34,524 nt of DNA from an uncultured Clostridia bacterium (GTDB taxonomy: Bacteria > Bacillota > Clostridia > Lachnospirales > Anaerotignaceae), in the NCBI GenBank assembly GCA_944377425.1, contig CALWEX010000004.1:1-34524 (forward strand), in the 5' to 3' direction. Positions 25,330 through 32,816 of the stretch are shown here, one piece after another. Under the pieces are notes generated by a model, which saw nothing but the letters and a program-made list of their open reading frames with translations, had not been told where the DNA came from and searched no databases. The position numbers and the translations under genes are program-made. The first letter of the stretch is position 1. Every line of letters begins with the position of its first letter.

Positions 25330-25908
25330 TTAGTTAGCTACTTGAACCATACTGTGTCTTATAATTTTGCCTTTGTGTGTATATCCTTTAAGCATTTCTA
25401 TTGACACTGTATTTTCTCCAAAATTCTCATCTTCAATATGGCTTACAGCCGAATGAAGCTGAGGGTTAAACTTTTCGCCTACTGCCGGTATTTCTTCAAC
25501 ACCTAAGGCTTTAAGTGTTTCTTTGAACTGTTTAAGTATCATGTCTACACCTTTAATAAAGCTTTCGGCTTCTTCTGTTTTGTTCTGCTGTACTGAAACA
25601 GCACGCTCAAGGTTATCAACTACAGGCAGTATTTTTTCTACTGTATCCCGAACGCCGTCATCGTACATAGAAGCTTTTTCTTTGCTTGTTCTTTCACGGA
25701 AGTTGTAAAACTCAGCCATAAGCCTTTGGTATTTGTCAAGGTATTCATCAGCCTTGGCTTTGGCATCTGCAAGTTCTTTGTTTTCTTTTGTTTCTTCCTC
25801 TGCCGCTTCGTTGTCGCATGGCTCAACGGAACTATCTACAGCCTCGTTTATAGACTCGTTTATAACCTCTTCATCTAATTCTTTTTCTTTATTTTCTTCC
25901 ATTTCCAT
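25330..25908 (-). CDS. grpE: Nucleotide exchange factor GrpE
   Basis: GrpE releases ADP from DnaK. Its 192 residues start with a very acidic disordered segment (1-55, Glu-rich). A long helix with YLDKYQRLMAEFYNFRERTSKE follows in two parts. The beta domain has LGVEEIPAVGEKFNPQLH and ends IIRHSMVQVAN, all typical. ATG 25908 follows GAAAGGAAA, a modest ribosome site, with 17 bp from the hrcA stop. Confidence 0.96.
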   Translation of the reverse strand: MEMEENKEKELDEEVINESINEAVDSSVEPCDNEAAEEETKENKELADAKAKADEYLDKYQRLMAEFYNFRERTSKEKASMYDDGVRDTVEKILPVVDNLERAVSVQQNKTEEAESFIKGVDMILKQFKETLKALGVEEIPAVGEKFNPQLHSAVSHIEDENFGENTVSIEMLKGYTHKGKIIRHSMVQVAN

Positions 25909-25925
25909 TTTCCTTTCTTAATATA

Positions 25926-26975
25926 TCAGGAATCGTCTTTTTTCTTGTCTTCAAGGTCGTTTAAAACACCTTCTATATTTTCAACCATTGAGCTTAAAAC
26001 AGAAACTACTTGAGAATAATCCATTCTTGTAGGTCCTAAAATTCCTATTGTGCCTGTAATATTATCTCCAAACTCATAAGTTGTTGTAACAATACTACAG
26101 TCTTTCATTTCCTCAATACCTGTTTCGTTTCCTATATATATCTGTAAGTCTCCACCTTTATTATCTGAAAGTAAATTTGTAAGAGAATCTGTTTTTTCAA
26201 GGGTTTTAAATAATGACTTGGCTTTTTCAACATCACTGAACTCAGGAAAAGCCAGCATATTGTTTGTACCGCTGAAATGAAGTTTGCCCATACCGGATGA
26301 TTTGGAAAGCTCATCAATAAAACTCATTAATAAAGAAGCAATTTCATCATATCCGTTAAGCTCGCTAAAAAGCTTATCTACAGTATCCTGATTAATGTTT
26401 TCTATTATTTCACCATGCATTAAATCATTAATTACAGTTGAAAGCTCATAAAGCGTATATTCATTAGGCATATAATTAACAGAAACAATTTTATTTCTAA
26501 TCACGTTGCCTTCCGCAGCCATTATAATCATAAGGTCTGTATCATTAAGAGACATAAGCCTTATTTTGTTTATTTTAGTATTTTTAACCACCGGCTCAGA
26601 AAATATAGCCGTATAGTTAGTCATTTTAGAAATAAGCCTTGCGGTTTCGTCCATAAGATATTGTATTTGATTAACATTGCGATTAATCATTGTATTTACA
26701 ATTTTCTTATCTTCGTCACAGAGCTTTTGACGCCTTAGTATTTTATCGACATAAAGCCTGTATCCTAAATCCGACGGTATCCTGCCGCTTGAAGCGTGAG
26801 GCTGGATAATAAAACCCATTTCCTCAAGGTCGCTCATTTCGTTTCTTATTGTAGCAGAGCTGATGCCGAGGTCATATTTTTTGGCTATAGTCCTTGAGCC
26901 TACAGGCTCCGCTGTAGCGATATAGTCTGTGATAATCGCCTGAAGGATTTTAAGTTTTCTTTCATCAAGTGCCAT
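25926..26975 (-). CDS. hrcA: Heat-inducible repressor HrcA
   Basis: HrcA is the repressor that binds CIRCE and is kept active by GroEL. It starts with a winged-helix domain (LDERKLKILQAIITDYI, EPVGSRTIAKKYDLGISSATIRNEMSDLE) and continues with the GAF-like dimer domain, ending GPTRMDYSQVVSVLSSMV. The frame opens at a GTG (27005) that lies inside the CIRCE operator. AAAGGAAG is eight bases before ATG 26975, so the shorter 349-residue form is preferred. First gene of the operon it controls. Confidence 0.96.
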   Translation of the reverse strand: MALDERKLKILQAIITDYIATAEPVGSRTIAKKYDLGISSATIRNEMSDLEEMGFIIQPHASSGRIPSDLGYRLYVDKILRRQKLCDEDKKIVNTMINRNVNQIQYLMDETARLISKMTNYTAIFSEPVVKNTKINKIRLMSLNDTDLMIIMAAEGNVIRNKIVSVNYMPNEYTLYELSTVINDLMHGEIIENINQDTVDKLFSELNGYDEIASLLMSFIDELSKSSGMGKLHFSGTNNMLAFPEFSDVEKAKSLFKTLEKTDSLTNLLSDNKGGDLQIYIGNETGIEEMKDCSIVTTTYEFGDNITGTIGILGPTRMDYSQVVSVLSSMVENIEGVLNDLEDKKKDDS

Positions 26976-26994
26976 CCCAGCATCTTCCTTTCTG

Positions 26995-27021
26995 TTAGCA
27001 CTCACCTTGACCGAGTGCTAA
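26995..27021 (-). promoter_or_regulatory. CIRCE operator, perfect consensus
   Basis: TTAGCACTC (26995-27003), nine bases, then GAGTGCTAA (27013-27021): a perfect inverted repeat of the HrcA operator. It begins a few bases after the predicted transcription start, so bound HrcA would block initiation. Confidence 0.97.
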
Positions 27022-27032
27022 TTCATGCTTAT

Positions 27033-27061
27033 AAGATAACACCTATCTTTCAAAGTGTCAA
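27033..27061 (-). promoter_or_regulatory. Sigma-A promoter of the hrcA operon
   Basis: A perfect TTGACA (27056-27061) and TATCTT (27033-27038) are exactly 17 bp apart on the minus strand, immediately upstream of CIRCE. Confidence 0.9.
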
Positions 27062-27115
27062 TAGATTTTTTAATTTTTTTATTATTTTATTACAAATTTT
27101 ATTACAAAATATAAT

Positions 27116-27150
27116 GCCGGCATACTCTAAAATATTTATGCCGGCTTTTG
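27116..27150. terminator. Intrinsic terminator after hemW, possibly bidirectional
   Basis: GCCGGCATA (27116-27124) pairs perfectly with TATGCCGGC (27137-27145). The plus strand continues TTTTGTTTG; the minus strand, where hemW transcription arrives, continues ATTATATTTTG, a weaker tract. Confidence 0.7.
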
Positions 27151-27206
27151 TTTGTTCCATTATATAATTATACTCTTGTTTTTAAAAAATAAACCTTTTA
27201 AGTATA

Positions 27207-28343
27207 TTAAATTAAAAACTTTTCAAATACAAAGTTGCTTATGTCTGTTCCGTAATCTGTAAGATAAATATATCCTTCTTTTCTTATAATAAGCTTTTCA
27301 TTAATAAGCTCATCTAACTGCTTTTTATAAACGCTGTCAATAGATGTTTTAAAACGTCTTTCAAACTCTTTTTCGCTTATTCCTTCTGTCATTCTAAGGC
27401 CCATAAACATAAACTCGCTTATTTTGTCGTTTTCAGTTAAAATTTCTGTTTCTTCCTTTATATCGTCAAATTTTGAGCCTATTAAATACTTTTGAATATC
27501 ATAAGTATTGTGGTACCTTTTTCCGTTAAAATACGAATGAGCGCCTAGACCAAAACCGTCATACTCCATTGTTTTCCAATAAATACTGTTGTGATAGCTC
27601 TCAAAGCCTTCTTTAGCGAAATTACTTATTTCATACTGCTTATATCCTCTGTCACTTAATATTTCTTTCGCCAAAGCATACATTTTTCTATCTGTTTCGT
27701 CATCAACAGCCTTTAATGCTCCGGTTTTGTGCATATCCCCAAAAGGCGTTCCTTCCTCTATAATAAGGCTGTAAGCTGATATATGCTGTACATTTAAATC
27801 AGTTACTTTTTCCAGTGTTTCTTGCCAGTTATCCATTGTCTGGCCAGGAAGAGCAAACATTAAATCACAGTTTATATTTTTAAATCCTGCATCTTTTGCC
27901 ATGGCAACATCATTTACAAAAGTTTCTCTGTTGTGTATTCTTCCAAGTGATTTTAAAATATCATCCTGCCACGCCTGAACACCCATGCTCAAACGGTTAA
28001 TCTCCATAGAACGCATTTCATTTAGCTTTTTAAAATCAAGTGTTCCTGGGTTGGCCTCACATGTAATTTCAGCATCACTTGCAACATCATATTTATTTAA
28101 TACAGTATCCATAATACAGCCTAAATCATGACTTGATAAAACAGTAGGTGTTCCGCCGCCTATAAAAACGGATTTAATGCTGTAACCACTGTAAACATAA
28201 GCCCCTTCATTTATTTCGTGGCAAAGTTTTTTAACATATTCGCTGTGTATGTTTTCCAAACCGCTGTATGAAGGAAAATCACAGTAAAGGCATTTCTTAA
28301 CACAAAACGGAATGTGAATATATAACGATAAAGGCTCTTTCAA
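27207..28343 (-). CDS. hemW: HemW, radical SAM haem chaperone-like protein
   Basis: The 378-residue protein starts LSLYIHIPFCVKKCLYCDF: Cys14, Cys18 and Cys21 form the CX3CX2C iron-sulfur motif. The extra Cys found in true coproporphyrinogen dehydrogenase HemN is replaced (CDF, not CxC), which places it with HemW. SVFIGGGTPTVLS, RLSMGVQAWQDDILKSLGR and NCDLMFALPGQTMDNW are typical, and a HemN C-terminal domain follows. Family members insert haem into target proteins; older annotation calls them oxygen-independent coproporphyrinogen oxidase. TTG 28343 follows CGGAGATG at seven bases. Only 24 bp separate it from the preceding gene, so it probably belongs to the PadR operon. In Bacillus it precedes hrcA, as here. 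Confidence 0.93.
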   Translation of the reverse strand: MKEPLSLYIHIPFCVKKCLYCDFPSYSGLENIHSEYVKKLCHEINEGAYVYSGYSIKSVFIGGGTPTVLSSHDLGCIMDTVLNKYDVASDAEITCEANPGTLDFKKLNEMRSMEINRLSMGVQAWQDDILKSLGRIHNRETFVNDVAMAKDAGFKNINCDLMFALPGQTMDNWQETLEKVTDLNVQHISAYSLIIEEGTPFGDMHKTGALKAVDDETDRKMYALAKEILSDRGYKQYEISNFAKEGFESYHNSIYWKTMEYDGFGLGAHSYFNGKRYHNTYDIQKYLIGSKFDDIKEETEILTENDKISEFMFMGLRMTEGISEKEFERRFKTSIDSVYKKQLDELINEKLIIRKEGYIYLTDYGTDISNFVFEKFLI

Positions 28344-28367
28344 AATATCATCTCCGAAATTTTTATA

Positions 28368-28934
28368 TCAGTAGCTATAACTATAAATCAAAGTACCGTT
28401 TTCGTCAAACCCATAAATATAGGCTATTCTGAAATAAACCCCATCATCTTCGCTATAATAATCACCTGTATTGGCATAAAAGAACCCATCATCATCTACA
28501 TTACAATTAGCTTCTTCTAAAATTTCCAGTTCTCCATCTTTTACTTGCGCCGCCGCTATTTCGATAGTTTTAATGTCTTTGTTTTTAACAGCACCGTAAA
28601 TAAGGCTAAACCTTGATGAATACGCCGCTTCTACATCATCAACTGTTTTCCAATAGCCTGTTACAGAACCTTCGCCTAATTTCCACATTCCCAAAAGTGA
28701 GCGTTTGGAATGAACAACGGATATTCCATCATTCAGTTTACCAATTACAATAGCTCTGTTTCCCATCTGTTTTTTAAGAAGTACTTTTTCAGAAGGCCCA
28801 TAGTGCAGGCCTTTTTCACATGCATACATAACTTTTTCCGGCGAAAAATAGAGCTGCTGCCCGCCGCCAAAGCGCCAAAATCCCAATACAAGTATTATAA
28901 CAATAAATATTATGGTTTCTTTTTTTCTGCTCAA
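28368..28934 (-). CDS. Membrane-anchored protein of unknown function
   Basis: I do not recognise a family. Of 188 residues, 6-20 form one hydrophobic helix (TIIFIVIILVLGFW) with a positively charged N-terminus, so it is an inner-membrane anchor with an outside domain. The outer part contains HYGPSEKVLLKKQMGNRAIV, LGMWKLGEGSVTGYWKTVD and a Tyr-rich acidic end, and looks like a beta-rich fold. The start TTG 28934 overlaps the TGA of the upstream gene (TTGA), preceded by AAGGTGG, so translation is coupled. Its linkage to PadR and a HAAS-domain membrane protein suggests an envelope-stress or antibiotic-sensing cassette, an inference only. Confidence 0.72.
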   Translation of the reverse strand: MSRKKETIIFIVIILVLGFWRFGGGQQLYFSPEKVMYACEKGLHYGPSEKVLLKKQMGNRAIVIGKLNDGISVVHSKRSLLGMWKLGEGSVTGYWKTVDDVEAAYSSRFSLIYGAVKNKDIKTIEIAAAQVKDGELEILEEANCNVDDDGFFYANTGDYYSEDDGVYFRIAYIYGFDENGTLIYSYSY

Positions 28935-29659
28935 ACCTTGCCACCTTCTCTCAAAGGCACTTCAAAATACATTTTCCTGCCGCAGTAATCGTAATCTATA
29001 ATAAGTGTTTCGGCTTCTTTAGGAAATCCTTCTATAACTGTGTTGTGTTTGGATATTATTCCAGCAGAGCTTGACCCGCTGTAACCGTTATACTCTGTAC
29101 CCAAATTATCTGTAACATAATCAGAGCTTATATCAAATGTCCAACGTACACTGCCCGAAAACGGCTGATACCAAGTTTTGTAATGCAACTCAACACAGTC
29201 GTTGTCGTACAGTATTACTTCTTCAAGCTTTAAATACATATCATCTATTTTTTCTGTTTGGTTTACTTCAACACATGAAACAATACGGCTTTTATCATAA
29301 GAATAACTGTAACTGCTAAATATAGAAAAAATAACTGTTAAGCACGTTACAAAAACAGGCAAAATACTTAAAAGTATAAGTATTATGGCTATCATCCTTG
29401 AAATACGCCAAACATTTCCCAAAATCCTGTTATGCGCCTCGTTAAGCTCTTTTCCTATTTCGTCAGCATCACCCATACAGTCAATAACAGCTTTTTTAGC
29501 GTCTTCTTCATTCATACCATCAGAGATAAAATCGTCATACATGTCCTCCATGTGTTCTTCAAGTTCCCACTTTATTTCTTTTCGGTCATACTTAAATTTA
29601 ACATGACTAATAACTTTGTTTAAATATTCGTCCCACAGCAAATTATCAGGCAAAGGCAT
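28931..29659 (-). CDS. HAAS-domain (DUF1700-like/permease-prefix) membrane protein
   Basis: The 242-residue protein starts with a helical domain (about 1-80): YLNKVISHVKFKYDRKEI, ELEEHMEDMYDDFISDGM and EEDAKKAVIDCMGDADEIG, the pattern of the domain found next to PadR regulators. A membrane helix or hairpin lies at about 88-115, and a beta-rich outside domain ends LIIDYDYCGRKMYFEVPL. The frame opens at TTG 29674, but GGAGG overlaps that codon and points to ATG 29659. That start lies inside padR (14-bp overlap), so the two are co-translated. These proteins are thought to work with their PadR partner; the mechanism is unknown. Confidence 0.8.
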   Translation of the reverse strand: MPLPDNLLWDEYLNKVISHVKFKYDRKEIKWELEEHMEDMYDDFISDGMNEEDAKKAVIDCMGDADEIGKELNEAHNRILGNVWRISRMIAIILILLSILPVFVTCLTVIFSIFSSYSYSYDKSRIVSCVEVNQTEKIDDMYLKLEEVILYDNDCVELHYKTWYQPFSGSVRWTFDISSDYVTDNLGTEYNGYSGSSSAGIISKHNTVIEGFPKEAETLIIDYDYCGRKMYFEVPLREGGKV

Positions 29660-29990
29660 GGCTCTTACCTCCAATCACTTTGTTAACCGAAAGAGAGAAC
29701 ACCTCCCACTGCTTTTTTTCTTCCGAAAGCTTTTTTACACCTAACGCTGTTATGGAATAATATTTCCTTTGTTTACCGTTTTCGGCTTCTTTGCGGTAAG
29801 ACTTTAAAAGTCCAGCATTTTCCATTTTGTGCAAAACAGGGTAAAGCGTTCCTTCTTTAAATTCAAAAACATTTTCACTTCTTTCTTTAAGCTCTTTAAT
29901 TATTTCATATCCGTAGCAGTCTTTCTGCTCAATAAGAGATAAAAGCATTAAAACAGTGCTTCCGCCTAAAAGGCCTTTATCAATATCCAT
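29646..29990 (-). CDS. PadR-family transcriptional repressor
   Basis: The 114-residue protein is a short PadR winged helix: MLLSLIEQKDCYGYEIIKEL, then the recognition region FKEGTLYPVLHKMENAGLL, then the wing with RKYYSITALGVKKLSEEKK. PadR repressors respond to phenolics, antibiotics or envelope stress and usually repress their own operon. The start follows AAAAGGGGG. It heads a run of four minus-strand genes with overlaps of 14 and 4 bp and a 24-bp gap, ending with hemW. Confidence 0.94.
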   Translation of the reverse strand: MDIDKGLLGGSTVLMLLSLIEQKDCYGYEIIKELKERSENVFEFKEGTLYPVLHKMENAGLLKSYRKEAENGKQRKYYSITALGVKKLSEEKKQWEVFSLSVNKVIGGKSHAFA

Positions 29991-30024
29991 AAAAAAGCCC
30001 CCTTTTAAGTTTTTAATTTAAATT

Positions 30025-30045
30025 ATACTTAGATATTCTATGTAT
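30025..30045. promoter_or_regulatory. Likely PadR operator
   Basis: An imperfect inverted repeat ATACTTAGA-TAT-TCTATGTAT (eight of nine pairs) lies just downstream of the padR -10 box. A second copy of the half-site TCTATGTAT occurs at 30065-30073, inside the promoter spacer, 28 bp away. Binding at either would block transcription. Confidence 0.6.
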
Positions 30046-30049
30046 AATA

Positions 30050-30078
30050 ATTATACCTTGATTATCTATGTATGTCAA
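30050..30078 (-). promoter_or_regulatory. Full-consensus sigma-A promoter of the padR operon
   Basis: TTGACA (30073-30078) and TATAAT (30050-30055) are 17 bp apart on the minus strand: both hexamers and spacer are consensus. Such strength fits a promoter held off by a repressor. Confidence 0.9.
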
Positions 30079-30137
30079 TTTACACCAGTTATTTGTAATA
30101 AAAAAGTAAAATATTTTTCATTGGTTTTGTTCTAAAT

Positions 30138-30180
30138 AAAAAAGCGCAAATAAGCCAAAAACAGCTATTTACGCTTTTGT
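30138..30180 (-). terminator. Intrinsic terminator of rmuC
   Basis: On the minus strand AAAAGCG-AAATA pairs with TATTT-CGCTTTT around a loop with small mismatches, then TTTTTTATTT follows. Confidence 0.68.
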
Positions 30181-30185
30181 TTAGA

Positions 30186-31550
30186 TTATTCTTTTTCTTC
30201 ATCTGATATTACGTCCTGACTAACATCAATAAACATTCTCTCAGACATATCAGTGCTTAAACTTTCAACACTTTTAAGTTTACGCTGAATTTGCCTTGTT
30301 CTTACACCTACAAGCTTGTCAAGCTCGCTGTTGGCTTCTTCCAAACGTTTTTGAGTCTTTTCCAGAACATCTCCAAATTTGTTAAATTCGGTTTTAACAG
30401 CGCCCAAAACTTCCCAAACTTCACTGCTACGTTTTTGAATTGCAAATGTTCTAAATCCCATTTGAAGGCTGTTAAGAAGTGCCGCCATTGTGCTTGGTCC
30501 AGCAATATTTATTTTATACATTCTCTGTAATTCTTCCACAAGACCCATTTTAACAACTTCGGCATAAAGTCCCTCAAAAGGAAGAAACATAATGGCAAAA
30601 TCAGTTGTATATGGTGGGTCTATATATTTTTCGCTTATGTCTTTAGCAAAAGATTTTATTCTTAATGTAAGAAGCTTTGCCGCTTCGTTTATCTGATTTT
30701 TATCGCCTGTTTCATAAGCGTCTGTTAAATTAACATAAGCATCTGAAGGAAATTTTGAGTCAATAGGCAGGTAAACACCTTTTCCGTCATCAGAAGGCAA
30801 TTTAATAGCATATTCTACTGGATTTCGGCTTCCTTTTTTAGTTACAATATTTGTTTCGTACTGCTCTGGCGACATTATTTCTTCCAATATTGCCCCCAGC
30901 TGTATTTCACCCAGTATACCTCTTGTTTTTACATTAGAAAGTACCTTTTTTAAATCCCCTACGCCAGTTGCAAGGGAACGCATTTCCCCAAGGCCCTTAT
31001 AAACCTGCTCAAGCTGTGTGTTTACAAGCTCAAATGACTTTGAAATTCTTTCTTCAAGTGTTTTCTGTAATTTTTCATCAACAACATTACGCATATCATC
31101 AAGCTTTTTATTGTTGTCCTCTTGGATATATGTAAGCTTTTGCTCAACAGTTTTTCTAATGCTCTCAAGTTTATTCTCATTTTCTACAGCTGTTGTTTTA
31201 AGCCTTTCTTCTATTGTATTATTCATCTGGCGCATTTGAGTAGCCATAGCGTCGTGTATGCTTTTCATCTGCCTTAATGTATTTTCACCGTTTAATTTAA
31301 TGTTTGTAAGCTGTGTGTCGGCATAATCCTTCTGGTTTTCGCTTAATATTCCGCCCAGTGTTTTAATTGAAATATTAACACTTTCCCCAAGCTCTTTACG
31401 AAGCAGGCTGTTGCTGTTTTCAACATCAGTTTTAACAGATTTAATTTCATTGTTTAAATTATCATTGTTTGATGATTTTTTAATTAAAGCCTTAATTATA
31501 AACGGCTCTATCAAAAGCAGAACAATTATTGCAATAAGATAAATTTCCAT
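30186..31550 (-). CDS. rmuC: DNA recombination protein RmuC
   Basis: RmuC is a putative nuclease-fold protein that limits recombination between short inverted repeats. The 454 residues start with one membrane helix (about 2-20), followed by a long coiled coil to about 190 (ESIRKTVEQKLTYIQEDNNKK in part). The conserved RmuC domain from about 195 to 400 has SNVKTRGILGEIQLGAILEEI, LPIDSKFPSDAYVNL, FAIMFLPFEGLYAEV and AGPSTMAALLNSLQMGF. The start follows AGAGAGG. Own terminator; probably monocistronic. Confidence 0.93.
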   Translation of the reverse strand: MEIYLIAIIVLLLIEPFIIKALIKKSSNNDNLNNEIKSVKTDVENSNSLLRKELGESVNISIKTLGGILSENQKDYADTQLTNIKLNGENTLRQMKSIHDAMATQMRQMNNTIEERLKTTAVENENKLESIRKTVEQKLTYIQEDNNKKLDDMRNVVDEKLQKTLEERISKSFELVNTQLEQVYKGLGEMRSLATGVGDLKKVLSNVKTRGILGEIQLGAILEEIMSPEQYETNIVTKKGSRNPVEYAIKLPSDDGKGVYLPIDSKFPSDAYVNLTDAYETGDKNQINEAAKLLTLRIKSFAKDISEKYIDPPYTTDFAIMFLPFEGLYAEVVKMGLVEELQRMYKINIAGPSTMAALLNSLQMGFRTFAIQKRSSEVWEVLGAVKTEFNKFGDVLEKTQKRLEEANSELDKLVGVRTRQIQRKLKSVESLSTDMSERMFIDVSQDVISDEEKE

Positions 31551-31617
31551 ATTAAACCTCTCTTTTTATGTATTTTAATAAAATTATATATCTATTTTTA
31601 CATAATTAAAAGGCGAA

Positions 31618-31650
31618 CAGCAAAAAACGGTAGAGATAAATTCTCTGCCG
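31618..31650 (-). terminator. Intrinsic terminator of the stalk-domain gene
   Basis: CGGTAGAGA (31628-31636) and TCTCTGCCG (31642-31650) pair with one mismatch; the minus strand continues TTTTTTGC. Confidence 0.8.
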
Positions 31651-31672
31651 CAATTTAAAACACTTTATTTAC

Positions 31673-32362
31673 TTATTTAGCTTTTAAAACAACAGTCTCA
31701 TTCATAGCGCCTACATTTTTATGATACTCCTCTATAACAGGCACTAAACCAGTGCTTTCTTCAAAAGGCATATCCTGAAGACCATTAAAGCCTATAACAA
31801 CATCATCAAGTCTTAAAACTTCTGTAGGTACAGGCATTTGAGTAGGGTCCATTGCGTCGTACTCGTCAGTCTTAAAGAATGAATATGTGCCGATTATAGC
31901 TGTATTTTTGTCTTTTTCAAAATAAATCATGCATGCTGTATTTTTATCTTCTTCATTCGTTTTAAGTGTTACATTTTCAGCTACAACAGGTGGAACAGAA
32001 ACTTTAAATTCATATTCTTTGCCGTTAAACTTTATATCAGTACTTTTTTCTACTAATTCAGCTTTTTCTTCTGTATCTGGCTGTGCCTCTTCTTTTACTT
32101 CCTGCTCTAAAATTACAATTCCGCTGTCATCATAATCAACCTTAACACCTAACATTTCAGATACAGCTCTTACAGGAACGTAAACTCTGTCGTTATATAC
32201 AAGGCCACCAGTACCTTCCAATACTTCTTCACCGTTTAATGTATAGCGTATTCCAGCATTAAACTTAGCAGTAACGTCCTCAAGCACAGGTGCGCCTATA
32301 GCACTGCCTGCCATAACACCCACAGCACCTATTACAACAACCGCTTTTGTAGAAAATTTCAT
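31673..32362 (-). CDS. Secreted stalk-domain protein (copper amine oxidase N-terminal-like)
   Basis: A 229-residue exported protein. Residues 1-24 are a signal peptide (AVVVIGAVGVMAGSAIGA). A stalk domain at about 38-86 has YTLNGEEVLEGTGGLVYNDR, VYVPVRAVSEMLG and VDYDDSGIVIL, the repeat named after copper amine oxidases but found in many Firmicutes surface proteins. An acidic linker follows, then a C-terminal domain of about 125 residues that I do not recognise. No catalytic domain is visible, so binding to the cell surface is the likely role. ATG follows GGAGG. It has a clear promoter and terminator. Confidence 0.82.
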   Translation of the reverse strand: MKFSTKAVVVIGAVGVMAGSAIGAPVLEDVTAKFNAGIRYTLNGEEVLEGTGGLVYNDRVYVPVRAVSEMLGVKVDYDDSGIVILEQEVKEEAQPDTEEKAELVEKSTDIKFNGKEYEFKVSVPPVVAENVTLKTNEEDKNTACMIYFEKDKNTAIIGTYSFFKTDEYDAMDPTQMPVPTEVLRLDDVVIGFNGLQDMPFEESTGLVPVIEEYHKNVGAMNETVVLKAK

Positions 32363-32412
32363 AGTAACTCCTCCGTGCCGTATAAGAAAATAAAATTAAT
32401 AACTTTAATTCG

Positions 32413-32441
32413 AGTATAAAACTCAACTAAAAATTTGTCAA
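32413..32441 (-). promoter_or_regulatory. Sigma-A promoter of the stalk-domain gene
   Basis: A perfect TTGACA (32436-32441) and TATACT (32413-32418) are 17 bp apart on the minus strand. Confidence 0.82.
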
Positions 32442-32724
32442 CGCTATACAAATTTTCATAAAATTTAATAATTAAATCCAAACTTTTTTAAGGACATCAA
32501 TATATACTTAAACAAATAAAAGCAATTTTAAGCAAAATTTATGTCATAATATATAAAACAAGCTCTAATATTTATTATAAAACATATATAACTTTCTTAA
32601 TTAAAATTCCATCTTACTATTTATTGCTATAAATCCAAAATCTATATGCTTTCTTAAACTTAATATTTTTAGCTTTAAGGCAGACTAAAAAGTTTAATAA
32701 AAATCTTAAGCTTTATAAATAAAC

Positions 32725-32763
32725 AAAAAGACTTTGCTCCAGTATAGTTAATGAAGCAAAGCC
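32725..32763 (-). terminator. Intrinsic terminator of the GGDEF gene
   Basis: GGCTTTGCTTC and GGAGCAAAGTC pair on the minus strand around a 12-base loop, and TTTTTGTTT follows. Confidence 0.78.
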
Positions 32764-32816
32764 ATTTGTTTTTAAAGCTGTTGATATTCTTTTTTATATA
32801 CTTATTATGTATAACT

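Larger units (their letters stand above)
32363..32816. other. 454-bp AT-rich gap
   Basis: It contains the stalk-domain gene promoter (32413-32441) and the terminator of the GGDEF gene (32725-32763). Between about 32460 and 32720 I see nothing coding, structured or repeated. Confidence 0.65.
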
